NCBI GenBank assembly: GCA_907163375.1 | Contig: CAJQUW010004613.1 | Location: forward strand, 1,054,001-1,118,000 | Reading direction: 5' to 3' | DNA length: 64,000 nt | Source of the DNA: Prostheceraeus crozeri | Taxonomy: Eukaryota; Platyhelminthes; Polycladida; Euryleptidae | Shown here: piece by piece, positions 17,236 through 27,879 of the stretch | Layout: every line of letters begins with the position of its first letter | How positions within the stretch are numbered: position 1 is the stretch's first letter | Translations under genes and position numbers: made by a program | The notes under the pieces: model-generated | Database searches by the model: none | Told to the model about the DNA's origin: nothing | What the model saw: the letters and a program-made list of their open reading frames with translations, nothing else

Positions 17236-18546
17236 CAATTATAGGCACATAGTTGAATGTCTCGAACGACTCCTGTCTTCCACTGACCGTAAAACTGCTG
17301 ACACTTCAAGATCCTGCCTGCGTTCAATCACCGAGCCCACATTCATCGTAGCTCTCTCTTGTGCCCAGAAGGTTATGGCTCTGACCGCATCCGTCTCAAG
17401 ATATCTGCAAACTGTCAACCAAGACTTGGTTAACGCGGTGGAAAACGTCGATTTCGTCATATCTACTTTGGATGATGCGGAATGGACAGATGAAGCCCAT
17501 GGACCCTTCGAAGCAGCTAAGAGGTTAGCAAGCTCTGTGGGAGCTACTATCCATGTACCACGCCTTGCACTCCGGCAAACGCATCGAACCAATGTGCCTT
17601 CTGACAATGAAGACCAATACTTCAGGAGAGCTATTTGGTTTCCGTATCTTGATACCATACTTGAATCTTTTCGATCTCGCTTTTCATCCCATTTCACACT
17701 GGTATCAAAGATGACTGCCCTGATTCCGTCCAACTTCAACTCGAGTACATGGAATAATCTCCTCCCAGCCTTCGAAATGTACAAGACAATTTTGGGCTCA
17801 CCAAATGAAGAGGAGGTGCGGATTGAATTCCTCAATTGGTTGCGATTCTGCCAAAGTGGAAATCACACCCCAACTACACCTTTGGAAGCTCTTGATTTAG
17901 TGCCCGAAAGGTAAGTAATCACATAGAAGTGTATGACTAAAAAGCTACAAAATACAATTCAGTTTGTTAGCGATTCACTGTGATCTAGTAGGATCTTTCA
18001 ATAATTTCCGCATTCAATGTACTTTTAGTAGGCTACATACCTAGTAGGCCCTATTGCAATTGAAAATATTGACAGTAAAGGCCCTAGGTCTAGGCCCTAC
18101 TTGTCAGACTTGCTTTCATTTCTGTTTAAAATGCTATGTTAATTTCACAATGGAATTTACAAAATGACTAATTACAGGACAGGACTAATAATTCAGGATT
18201 AATAATTACAGGACAATAATTAATAATTCATGGAATAATTTACGATTCATGATTTGAATATATTTAACACAAACTTCTGCACATTTTTTGAATGTATTTC
18301 AGGATGCCCACTATCAAGAAGATGCTCCAGATATTTTGCACGATTCCGGTAACAACCTGCTCTGCAGAAAGGGCCTTTAGTGCCATGAAATTGCTGAAGG
18401 ATTATCTGCGATCAAGAATGTCAGATGAACGTTTGACTGGACTTGCCTTAATGTACATCCACCCAGAAATTAAAATTGACATTAAGCATGTGATAGATGT
18501 GTTCGCCAACAAGTATAAAAGGCGAACTGACTTTATTCTTTCATGA
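17236..18546 (+). pseudogene. hAT transposase, 3' part (two exons)
   Basis: Exon 1 (about 17236-17910) and exon 2 (18303-18546) are joined by a clean GT-AG intron (GTAAGTAATC...GTATTTCAG) of 392 bases, phase 2, that keeps the frame. Exon 1 resembles the C-terminal half of the hAT proteins annotated in animals as 52-kDa repressor of the inhibitor of PKR-like or ZMYM-like (YFRRAIWFPYLDTILESFRS...). Exon 2 is the hAT dimerisation domain: VTTCSAERAFSAMKLLKDYL, then RSRMSDERLTGLALMYIH. The N-terminal half, with the zinc finger and first catalytic residues, is missing; GC-rich repeats lie there instead. So this is a truncated, probably inactive transposon gene. Confidence 0.85.
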
Positions 18547-19095
18547 ATTCCCTGTTTTGATTTCAAAATGCAACTACATGTACACGGATTTTTGGCAATC
18601 TAAAATGAATCATTTTTATAAATAAAACGATGATCATTTATCAAATAGAATTCAGTCGTTTAGGCCTTCAAAGAGCCTACTGCACTGATCATAGTATGCA
18701 TATACATGTAAGCTATAGCTGCTTTAATAAGCCACAAGTAATCGTCATATGAAAACATTATTGCGTTATCACTAACTTATATTGCATTTTAAAGGAATGG
18801 ATTTATAAAGACTACACAATTACAAATTTAGCCTTAGGCCCCATGAATATTGCAGTCAAATTTCTTGCCTTAATAAGATTTCTCAATGATTCTAGGAAAA
18901 TAGGCTGAAATGATTGCTGATAACCAAAGAATATCAATGCTATAACAAATTGTTGTCAACTAATGAGCTTGTTTGAAAAGAAGATGTAACTTATGAATGT
19001 TGAATTGTAAAGCATAATGCCGTGCCTGAATTTGAATCCACGGATTTATTCAACTAGAGCATCGAGGCACCTGTTTGACTGCTTGATTAGAACAC
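18547..19095. other. hAT 3' UTR / AT-rich stretch without gene
   Basis: AT-rich sequence after the transposase stop; AATAAA occurs shortly after it (18,620 region). Nothing else is recognised. It ends at a hAT-like terminus. Confidence 0.5.
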
Positions 19096-19135
19096 CAATC
19101 ATCCCCCCTACCAGAAATTTCTGCGTCCGCCACTG
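19096..19135 (-). repeat. hAT-type right terminus
   Basis: Read on the - strand it begins CAGTGGCGGACGCAGAAATT and continues into a G-run, the classic start of hAT ends (CAGTGGCG followed by CCAGAAATTT and GGGGG). It fits the 3' end of the transposon whose gene lies at 17236-18546. I found no matching left terminus and no 8-bp target duplication. Confidence 0.6.
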
Positions 19136-22100
19136 TTTTTTAGCTCTGTGATTTGTATTGATAGTTGCTGGAAATAACACTAGCCTACAATTTCTATAAT
19201 TTCAAAATTCGAAAAGTAAAGAAAACAGTCCTTTTATGTATCTTTAATGAATGATTTACTGTGAATTTATTGAACACAAGACATTCAAAGACACAAAGGT
19301 ATAATATTTCATCCTCTACTGAGGGCGAAATATCAAATCAATGGTCAGGAGTCTATTGCAGACGTTTAGCATATTTAGTTGTAACGACCTTCGCAACTGA
19401 AAAAACATAAGAAACGTGTTGAAAACGATAAGTTTGCTTGTTTGTTTGTTTTATTCCGAAAAAAATGTTATTGCCAACCCTGGTCGCCGCTCCCCACTAC
19501 CTTGCAAATGCACGTTCATTTAAGAACCACGATTGCTATTGCCAACCATCACGAACAATCCATTTTTCTTTCCGTAGGTTTCATTAGAATGATTAGGACC
19601 CCTAATTCCATATGCAGGAATCAGGGATGCGGAATCGGAGTCGGCACTTTACGCCGGAGTCGAGGTTGCAAAAGAAATTACCTACTCCAACTCCGGATTG
19701 TAAACCCCACTCGATGAAAAATGTTCAAACTTCTAATGACTGAAGCTTGTAACCGTACTTTAAAATTGTAGTGCTTCTTATCATCAGCCCAGATTCTTAA
19801 TTGCCATCAGAAGATAGAATTAAGGACTAAGGACCACTTATTTACATCATTTGCATTTGTACATGAATAATGCATACGATGACTTACCAGATATTCCTTT
19901 TTGTGCTGATGCTTAAGTTTTAATCCTCTGCTGTCGGTTTACATGCACAGCTTGCATTGTTCTTCTAAGTTTCTTCTTGAATGATTTAAATGGCATGACA
20001 TCAATATTTCAATAAAACTAAAGGAATAAGCTACGTTACTCTATGATAGAATGCTTCTTTTCAATAGTCTCCATTGTCTTCATTTCATTGTCTTTACTAA
20101 AGTCTACATTATGTATTATTATTTATTATTTCCTTAAAAGGAAAACACGTTTGAATACAAATAATTCACAACTGGATTTATACATGCCTGTGTAGGCGGC
20201 TTTTCTCTCAGCCGCCTTCAATCTAAACCAGAAACCCGCCTCTGTGCAAAAGGCCTCCTCCGCCTCCACAATCCTGGCTGACACCTGCCTGTGCATTTAG
20301 ATAATGCGTTGATCTTGTGTGAAATGTACATTCTTCTACATTTCTGTTTTTTATTTCATATAATCTCATCAGTTACTGGTTTTTGAAAACATCATATACT
20401 GGTAATAGTCCTCAGCTATGCGTTCTCTTACTCGTATGTTATAGTTAGGTAAAGACTTTCTGAAATGTCACGATTATTTAAAGATGAGATGATGTGATAG
20501 TGATTTCTCTTTAATATTAATTTCAAGATGGAAGTTGAATTAATGCCCTGATTATGTATTGAAAGAAGACCCATTTAAATCAGCGATTTCTAGACATAGG
20601 CCGCATTCGTTTGTCAGCTAAGCCTATAACAAGCTCATGAGGTAAAAGTTTAAGACTACATCCAGCTTCAAAATAGTTAGCCCGTATATGTAGCCTACTA
20701 AAAATAGGTCCTCAAAACATACGCTTACACCCTTGAATATTTTATGAAACACAAGCTTTCAGGCCTATACATGTGCTTTGTAAATGCATAAATTTATCAT
20801 TTAGATTGTCAAGTACTTCTTTAGTGTAACTGTTGATTGTTCTATGTCTTTTATTGTTCATTTATCAGAAAATGAAAAATATTGTTATTATATTCTAAGA
20901 ATTAATAGCTTAGTGAAAAAAGTAGTTACCAGGGCAACCCAGATATTTCTTAAAGAATACAAATTTATGACTTAATTGACCTGAAATGTATTACCTTACA
21001 ATACGTAATGAAAATACACGCATCATGTTCCATCCACAGACTTTATATCTAAGTTTCCATCTTGCAGCTGTTCTCATCATTTTGTAGAATGTGATAAAAC
21101 AAGAATATATGTTGCAAAATTGTCAATCAAAAATGCAACATTTTCTCAGCATTTCTTCAACTTAGAGAGTGATAGTTCTACAGAAGCAGATGCTGACTTA
21201 CCTTGCCTCATTTTTGCACATAATGCATCTTACGACATTTGAGGATTATTGAAAAGCATAAATGATATTCAAAAGATTGTTTTTTTCTCAATGACACTTT
21301 AGGTTTCAAATGACAGACATCAATCTGTAGCTCAATTTGCAAAAGCTTCTGAAGCAGACACAATGCTGCAATTTGAAGACTCAACCAATACTTTACTGGC
21401 AATCTGCAATCGTTGATAATTTCTCTTACTAGGCGCTATCCTTTACCACAGCCTCAGCATTACAAACAACAGTCACTTTTTGAAGGAATTTGCTATTTCT
21501 GCCATGCGTGTCAAATGCTCAACTTTTTAATACGCCGCAGTTTTCAAACAACTAGCCCTTCGAATGACTATCACCTGTGGGGAATTAGACTTCTTCATAT
21601 TTTTCTCTTGATAGCAGCGGCTTTAACATTGCTAGAGTGATGTTTAATCGAAAACTAAAGTCAACCGATCAACGAATTGTAAATTTCTGATTTTCATAGC
21701 ACAGTTTTCTTGAAGATGTGCAACACAGTTTGCAAGAAATTGCTGGGTAAAGTAGCTTTTAAGCATTCCCTGCAACAGTCGTTTAGGGAACGGCGTCGGA
21801 TAAAGGACAAAAATTTCCGTTGACTTGATGCTCGGCGAATTTCGAGCGTCGATCGTTCATTACGAAAGAAAAATTATTTACATTATACAAAATTATTAGA
21901 AGACGATATCTCCTGGAAAATATCTTCAATTCAAAAAATATCACTTTATAATACTTGCATTAAATTTTATAGCTTTACCGTACTTCATAATATGTTATGA
22001 TACTTTATAGTACTTTTTAGCGCTTGGATTGCCCTAGTAATTACTCTTTCGACACACATCAATTAATAATAGACATAAGATTCAAATCAAAATCCTACAT

Positions 22101-24309
22101 GTGCACGTGCATCTTGAAAATCAAATGCTGAACTTATTTGAGATCTTAATTTTACAAGCGATCAATGTTGTCAACTCACAATATGGCGTTTCATAGAGTT
22201 AGGACGATCCTCGACATGTTAGTTCATAGCATGAAATGAAATCATGAAAAAATGTTGCTTTCAATGAATTTATTTATCTGTTTTTTCACGTCCTATTCAT
22301 AATTTAAAATGAGAGAATGCTCATATAACTTCAAAGTCATGTGCTTACATGTTTTACTCATGCTTGCTTGTCACACAGTCTTATTTGGCAATTGAAAGGA
22401 TGAGCTTTCTTGTTAAGGTCTATATACATGTACGCATGAATTCAGCACCCAAGTTACTGTTTCATGAATTCTTCCTTGGAAATTAGGTATTAATGTTCGG
22501 AAATCATCTTCATAGACCCTAGGAAAATGTCAGGTCAGAGACGGAGGCGGCTAAAATCACGCCTGTGCCTCTACATTTCTGGACTAAAGGAAGTATATTT
22601 GCTACAAGTCTGTCTTGTAAAATTAATACTTCTCAAACATAACTCGCTCTATGCTACGCGAAGCATGTTCTGTGAATGAATACGAGTATGCATTCAGTCA
22701 TTTCATAAAGGACTGTTTTAATCCCTTGCTGTAGGCAATCGTGATTAGGGGGATATTTCACAAAAGCAAACATAATTACTTATCAATAATTTCAATGACA
22801 CTTTGAATGCCCTTGCGATGACTTTTGGGGAGGGATGTGGAGTCGGCAAGCTTGCCGGTGGAACGGAATTCTTCGTTTCATTCACATCCCATTCCCACAG
22901 GAAGAAAATTTCCCATCCCTCGAGAAAGCTATTGATCGTCATTGATAGGTCCTATGATAAGATGGACATGCATGCAGAGGTATGAATTTTATAATCAGAT
23001 GGAGTACAATGCACCTTTAAGGCCTACTATATACCGTGGCCGCATAGAGATGCTACTATAACTATGGGCTCCTAGGCTTTATCCTTGGACCATAGGCCCT
23101 TGAAGTTTGTCCATTGGGTTTGAAAGAGGAAAGAGGGTTTCAGTACATCGTCCCATTCCCATCACATTCTCATTGGAAAAATCCCATGGGTTTCCCATTC
23201 CCACCGGCAACCTTGGGAGTCGGAAAAATTGCCACTCTCGTAGCGGAAGCCGAAGAAACGTTCCGACTTCGCATCAGTGATAGGAATTCGATCGTAAAAT
23301 GGTGACAGGAAGAAGTATTCCTGCAGTAAACATATCCTATAATCGAGGAGACTTGAACTACCACTGTTATTGAAGAGACTGTCACACTTTCAATTATGAA
23401 CACCGGGATGATTGCTACTGCACGCTCTTTGATGAATAATGCTTACGTCTGCCGCCGAAACTTTAAAGCTAAGAGATTCGGGAAGGCTTCGATGAAATTT
23501 TACAAATACTCGCAGTTTCTTCAATACCGCTGTTAGGTACGTCTATTTGTTGTGTACACAGCATGGAGTCGTCTTGCTCTTCTTACTATACACTGTACAT
23601 GCACTATTGCCATAGTGCATTTGCAAATTGCTCACCGAATTCTGTGAGATACTCACACAGCTTTTTAAAAATGCTACATTTTGTATCTCTCTACCTTCAT
23701 GTATTTGCTGATACTTATCACAGCATCTAAATGGCTGCATTTACAATTGTGACATAAGATTAAAAAAACATAGCACATACGTTGTTAGCATAATGATTGA
23801 TACGTTTTAGGCCCTACATGTTTGTGTTATATTCCTAGAGCTTTCTGAGCACACCAATATCGTTTGTTTGGAGAATCAAATGAAGTTTGTCTACCAATAA
23901 TCATCAGGAAATTCAAAATCAGTATTTTTTCAGTGTTTCAGTATCGTTGCTAATATCTAAATACAGGACGTTAGATTTTATAAATAATGTAAAAAGAAAT
24001 ACAGTTAATGTTAGGAGTTAATGCTCTAATATTTCCATTTCAGCCAAAGAAGAGAAAGTTTACAAATAAAATGTACTATCATATTTTCTTTCTCTTGATC
24101 AGAGGAAAGCCGAACGATGAAATTAGCAGGGTATGAGAGCAGCGGTTGACCCTCGTGATTATAATCATCAAACAAACACCGAGCGGTATGGGGCGTGCCC
24201 ACGCGTGTAGACTAGTTTATTTTTTAGAAAAGGTTGAATGTGATGCTTTTATAATGTGCCTTTTCCATCATAATATAGACTGCATCATGAGGCTATATCA
24301 TTATGCATT
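19136..24309. other. Intergenic stretch without recognisable gene
   Basis: About 5.2 kb of AT-rich DNA; open frames are short and look random. Noted: GGAGTCGG-rich phrases near 19,625, 22,840 and 23,215; two GCCGCCT-rich patches near 20,195 and 22,540; repeated TCCCATTCCCA phrases near 22,885 and 23,155. These look like worn interspersed repeats. No RNA gene is recognised. Confidence 0.6.
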
Positions 24310-24315
24310 CCAGTG
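24310..24315. repeat. Target-site duplication of Polinton B, left
   Basis: CCAGTG directly before the TIR start AGTAGTG; the same six bases follow the right TIR at 43506-43511. Six-base duplications are the rule for Polintons. Confidence 0.95.
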
Positions 24316-24654
24316 AGTAGTGGAAACTGTGCCCTACTTGCGAGGGATAGGTACATGGATAGGTACATGTAAAATTTAGTGTTATCAATAGGTACATGGA
24401 TAGGTACATGTATAATTTAGTTCTCAATAGGTACATGGATAGGAACATGTATAATTCAGTGTTATGAATAGGAACTTGTATGAGATCTGTTTTACTGGAT
24501 AGGTACATGTGTTTGGTACACTCGGTTGAGTACACTGTGTTTCGGAACGTCTGTGATCGAACTTGTGTGGTTTGGTTCTGAGCACTTGGGTACGTACCGA
24601 TAGACGTCCGTTGTTTGATTTTGAATGGGTTTGCTCAATTGCGACTATTGTGAC
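24316..24654 (+). repeat. Left terminal inverted repeat of Polinton B
   Basis: 339 bases, matching 43167-43505 in reverse complement with about two mismatches and no gaps by eye. The outer half holds a sub-repeat of about 40 bases built on GGATAGGTACATG and TATAATTYAGT, present about four times. The inner half is unique. Confidence 0.95.
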
Positions 24655-24715
24655 TATTGAAACCATTGTAATCAAGATGACACATTGATTTTCCTTTTAC
24701 GTAGACAAACTAAGC

Positions 24716-24724
24716 TATAAATAT
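24716..24724 (+). promoter_or_regulatory. TATA box of the RING gene
   Basis: TATAAATAT just inside the left TIR. A start of transcription about 30 bases on would fall near 24,746, which favours the ATG at 24751 over the one at 24739. Confidence 0.55.
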
Positions 24725-24750
24725 GAGATAGTTGTTTGATGACATACATA

Positions 24751-25248
24751 ATGATGACTAGTATCCCAACGTCGTGGGTTGTCGCAAGAGACCTTGGATA
24801 TTCGTTCAAAGCTATAGAAACTGTAACAAATCTCAGTGAAAATATCAACGCTGGTGATTTAGTTGATCGACTAATGGATGTAGATGAGCATGCAATGAAT
24901 CACAATTTGGATCGCAGGTGGATAGAGGATTTCTCCATGCTACACTGCAATGATAGTGAAATTAGGAGGATCAAATTGGAACGATTTGGAAAGAAAGAGA
25001 CATCTGACAGTGTTTTAATAAAAAGTTCTCCCAATAAAAGTGACTTCAGAAGGAAATTAGAAGAAGAGACATTTAAATTATTATGTGAACGGAACTGCGT
25101 TAAATGTTTTAAACAGGAACGATCCCTTCTCTTTTTGCCATGTTCTCATAGCGTTATGTGTTCTACATGTTATGTACCCTTTGAAACTTCATCTTGTCCC
25201 CTTTGTGATGAAGAAATATCTTCAACAGTCACTGTATATCGTGCATGA
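24751..25248 (+). CDS. IAP-type RING-finger protein
   Basis: 165 residues. The C-terminus is a full C3HC4 RING: CVKC, then LPCSHSVMCSTC and SSCPLCDEEISSTVTVY. The LPCxHxxxCxxC...CPxC...V.VY form is that of IAP, XIAP and related E3 ligases, in which the RING ends the protein. The N-terminal 110 residues have charged helical character (MDVDEHAMNHNLDRRWIED) and no BIR domain. Inferred role: an E3 ubiquitin ligase acting on host apoptosis or antiviral proteins, as RING proteins of large DNA viruses do. It stands alone at the left end under its own TATA box. Confidence 0.75.
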   Translation: MMTSIPTSWVVARDLGYSFKAIETVTNLSENINAGDLVDRLMDVDEHAMNHNLDRRWIEDFSMLHCNDSEIRRIKLERFGKKETSDSVLIKSSPNKSDFRRKLEEETFKLLCERNCVKCFKQERSLLFLPCSHSVMCSTCYVPFETSSCPLCDEEISSTVTVYRA

Positions 25249-25303
25249 TGAGTCATCATGCAGGTCTGTGATTGGTCACTATTGTGTCTTTGTGTGACTT
25301 TTC

Positions 25304-25312
25304 TATATAAGG
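25304..25312 (+). promoter_or_regulatory. TATA box (TATATAAGG) of the 25359 gene
   Basis: Consensus TATA box 47 bases before the ATG. The same word, TATATAAGG, occurs upstream of PolB at 37874-37882 on the other strand. Confidence 0.65.
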
Positions 25313-25358
25313 AGGACATTGTACCGTTCTATTTCAAGCATAATTTGAGGCTAATACA

Positions 25359-25982
25359 ATGTCAATCAGCATGTCGTTCACTACCAACATTCCCATTTCA
25401 ATAATTTACCGAAGTCAACTCTTCACCGGCAATATATTTTATTCTGCCGTGAATATAACTGGCTATAAAGCGGATTTGGTGGATCTGATGGAGGAAATAG
25501 TAAAGTATTTCCGCTGCGGAGAGGACGTTGTGGTGCAGAGAATGTTAATGAGAGTCGTGAACAACGCTCTTACACGAGTTGCAAGATTTTGGCTCAATGA
25601 AGTATTTCGCCCACTAGCTCAAACGGAGATTGTACCGGAATACTCTCGCTGTTGGTGCAGCAGTATCCAACGGAAACTCAACACATGTCTCCATGACATT
25701 ATCACTTCCAGCTACTATGACGAGAAGGGTGAGAAATGCAAACTGGACTTGTTCAGTGGACCGCCATCAGTAAGCATCAATGTGGCTGCTCAAGGACATT
25801 CTGAGGTAATCAGTTTGCGGGCATACTATGCCAATATTTTAAAGACTTTCCATTCAAAGCCCTGCTGTATGTGCTGTCCAATTTCAAAACATCTAATGAA
25901 AGACATTGAGCAGCTCATAACTGCTACAAATCAGACTCTAGCCGATGTGAGTGTATATCAGTTTCCCTCTACAACTTGTTAA
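25359..25982 (+). CDS. Unknown protein, Polinton B left arm
   Basis: 207 residues, not recognised. It is mostly helical by composition (LVDLMEEIVKYF, MLMRVVNNALTRVARFWLNE) with a late Cys cluster (KPCCMCCPISKH). There is no signal peptide, obvious membrane segment or known motif. I looked for Bcl-2 BH1/BH3 signatures, because some adintoviruses carry Bcl-2 homologues, and did not find a convincing one. It has its own TATA box. The ATG is preceded by GCTAATACA, nearly the same as ahead of the capsid gene, and AATAAA follows near 26,105. Confidence 0.6.
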   Translation: MSISMSFTTNIPISIIYRSQLFTGNIFYSAVNITGYKADLVDLMEEIVKYFRCGEDVVVQRMLMRVVNNALTRVARFWLNEVFRPLAQTEIVPEYSRCWCSSIQRKLNTCLHDIITSSYYDEKGEKCKLDLFSGPPSVSINVAAQGHSEVISLRAYYANILKTFHSKPCCMCCPISKHLMKDIEQLITATNQTLADVSVYQFPSTTC

Positions 25983-26192
25983 GTGTTTTTTGAAGTTGAA
26001 GCGCCAAGATGCTGACTTGAAAACTTTCTATAATCCTAATTGTGATGAGGAAACACAAATGTTTTAATTTGTAAATGTAACTTGAAAGTTTCTATTCTGA
26101 ATGTAAATAAACGTGATCTGGAACATGTGTCTGTTTTGTTGTTCTAAGCAAAATTAGCGGGATGATGAGTTTAATGTTAATGGAATTATAAG
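25983..26192. terminator. 3' UTR and poly(A) signal before the ATPase
   Basis: Short non-coding gap with AATAAA near 26,105 (TGTAAATAAACG). In Polinton A the matching position holds the small amphipathic protein gene, which is absent here. Confidence 0.45.
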
Positions 26193-26828
26193 ATGACAGA
26201 TTTTCGTCTATTCACTGATCGCACAATGTGTGTCGCTGGACCAAGTCAGTCCGGTAAAACTACATTTGTAACTGAATTGCTACAATATAGAAATGAAATG
26301 TTTAACAAGGAAATTAAGAGAGTCAAATGGTATTATGGAATATTTCAACCACAACTACATTCTGCACTTCGCCAGAAAGGTTATGAGGTGAAGCAAGGGT
26401 TGCCATCAACTGAGGATATCAAAGCAGGTGACTTACTAGTATTAGATGATCTATTACGAGAAAGCAAATCTTCAAAGGATGTAACTGAAATGTTCATTCA
26501 AACTGCACATCATAGGGAAGCTTTTATTATCTACATCACCCAAAACATCTTCGATGGAGGGAAAGAGCAAAGAACTAGAAGTTTGAATACACATTATTTG
26601 GCAATATTTAAAAATCCAAGAGATAGCAGTCAGATACATCATCTCAGTAGACAGATATTACCTCAACAACCTAAAGTACTTTCAAAAATATATGAAGATG
26701 TAACAAAGAAACCACATGGCTATCTATTTATTGATCTAACCCAGGAATGTCCGGAACGACTTCGATTTCGAACAAATATCATACCTAATTCCGCTGAACC
26801 AATGACAGTTTTCTCGGTTCACAGTTAG
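26193..26828 (+). CDS. ATP: FtsK/HerA-type genome-packaging ATPase
   Basis: 211 residues. Walker A is GPSQSGKT near residue 16, Walker B is LLVLDDLL near residue 87, and IIYITQNIF follows. Closely similar to the Polinton A copy throughout (RRVKWYYGIFQPQL against NQVIWCYGIYQPSL; KPHGYLFIDLTQECPERLRF against KPYGYLFIDFTQECPEEFRF). Drives packaging of the element's DNA into capsids, by family. Looks whole. A 39-base gap separates it from the start chosen for the next gene. Confidence 0.93.
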   Translation: MTDFRLFTDRTMCVAGPSQSGKTTFVTELLQYRNEMFNKEIKRVKWYYGIFQPQLHSALRQKGYEVKQGLPSTEDIKAGDLLVLDDLLRESKSSKDVTEMFIQTAHHREAFIIYITQNIFDGGKEQRTRSLNTHYLAIFKNPRDSSQIHHLSRQILPQQPKVLSKIYEDVTKKPHGYLFIDLTQECPERLRFRTNIIPNSAEPMTVFSVHS

Positions 26829-26867
26829 TTTTAAGCAATGTACTTTGTTGCCTTATTATTTTCAAAC

Positions 26868-27518
26868 ATGTCGTATTCAAAGATGGTAGTCATTCCTCAA
26901 GAGGAGTATGTACAATTGACTACATTACAAAGTGCACAGGAAGTCAAAAATATAAATCAACCTATTACGAATCAACTTAAGGAACTAACACAAAAGGATA
27001 TGGAAATTCAGAAGATTAAGGATCCCTATCGACGAATGCAGTTAGCAGCTGAAAACATTGACGAGAGGCGACAGATTCGTGACAAGTTGCGACGATTTAT
27101 AACCTTGTCAACACCTCGACCATATCGTGTGCGTGCTGAGCGATTATTTGACTTCATTGATTCACATGTGAAGTTCAATGAGAGAGGAGAGATAATAGAT
27201 GAAACAACTGGTGATGTTATTAGAAATAGTCACATAGATGACCTTCTGCAATATGCTGTCAGAGATGTAAGGCGAAAACTAGGTGCACCACAAGGGTGGT
27301 CATATTTTCAGAAAATTTTATCTGATCAAAATGTACCTCACAATATTATTGGAGGACCGACTGTGAATGAATTGGATAAGGGTCACTTACAAGATGGATC
27401 AAAGAGTAAAACACCCACGATGGCGGTCAAGCGAGAGCTTCATGATCCCGATGATCTGCAACCAAAAAGAGCTACTAGGCGCTCAATGCGTGTTGCGAAG
27501 GAGTATAGTAAATATTAA
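26868..27518 (+). CDS. Conserved Polinton protein of unknown function (ATPase-integrase interval)
   Basis: 216 residues from MSYSKMVVIPQEEYVQLTTL; this start matches the Polinton A homologue (MSSYSRMIVIP) better than the ATG at 26838. Shared blocks are the start, a helical middle with RQIRDKLRRFITLSTPRP, then VKFNERGEIIDE and APQGWSYFQKILSDQNVPHN, with a basic tail. Present at the same place in both elements, between packaging ATPase and integrase. Function unknown; possibly structural. Confidence 0.7.
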   Translation: MSYSKMVVIPQEEYVQLTTLQSAQEVKNINQPITNQLKELTQKDMEIQKIKDPYRRMQLAAENIDERRQIRDKLRRFITLSTPRPYRVRAERLFDFIDSHVKFNERGEIIDETTGDVIRNSHIDDLLQYAVRDVRRKLGAPQGWSYFQKILSDQNVPHNIIGGPTVNELDKGHLQDGSKSKTPTMAVKRELHDPDDLQPKRATRRSMRVAKEYSKY

Positions 27519-27552
27519 GAAAATATGAATTAAGCCTTGCCTCTCTCATATC

Positions 27553-27879
27553 ATGTCGTTACAAAAATTTTGCTGTTGTTTGAAATCTGCGCTCGAAGGT
27601 AAAGCAGAAGAGGGCATAGAGGTTGATATCAATTGTGTTAGCAGTTGCTGTGCGAGTAATACGCGTGCAAATCAGAACAAAGACGATGAGTACAGCCGTG
27701 AAGCTGAGGAAGATTTATTACGACTTAAATCATCCCGCAAGTTTCAGTCGTCCGGAGGTTCTAGCTCGTGCAGCAGGTGTGGGAATACAGAAAGTCAAGA
27801 AGTGGTTGAGGAGTCAACCGACTTACACTCTTCACAAAAATGCGAGAAAGCAGTTTCCAACAAGAAAATATGTTGTTAA
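27553..27879 (+). CDS. Small Cys-rich reading frame overlapping the integrase 5' end
   Basis: 108 residues with a Cys-rich start (FCCCLKSAL..., INCVSSCCASN), a later SCSRCG, and a final KICC. It starts just after the preceding gene and overlaps the integrase in another frame, exactly as at 11904-12119 in Polinton A and with the same frame offset. The first 35 residues are the likely functional, zinc-binding part. Function unknown. Confidence 0.4.
   Translation: MSLQKFCCCLKSALEGKAEEGIEVDINCVSSCCASNTRANQNKDDEYSREAEEDLLRLKSSRKFQSSGGSSSCSRCGNTESQEVVEESTDLHSSQKCEKAVSNKKICC

Noticed and set aside
17025-17252. Short frames over the G-run repeats
   Set aside because: Repeat-derived low-complexity sequence without coding character.
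19136-19143. TTTTTTAG as an 8-bp target duplication for the first hAT
   Set aside because: No matching copy beside a left terminus was found.
25359-25982. Possible Bcl-2 homologue (some adintoviruses carry one)
   Set aside because: RVARFWLN is faintly like a BH1 segment, but no BH3 LxxxGDE or BH2 motif is visible, so I left it as unknown.
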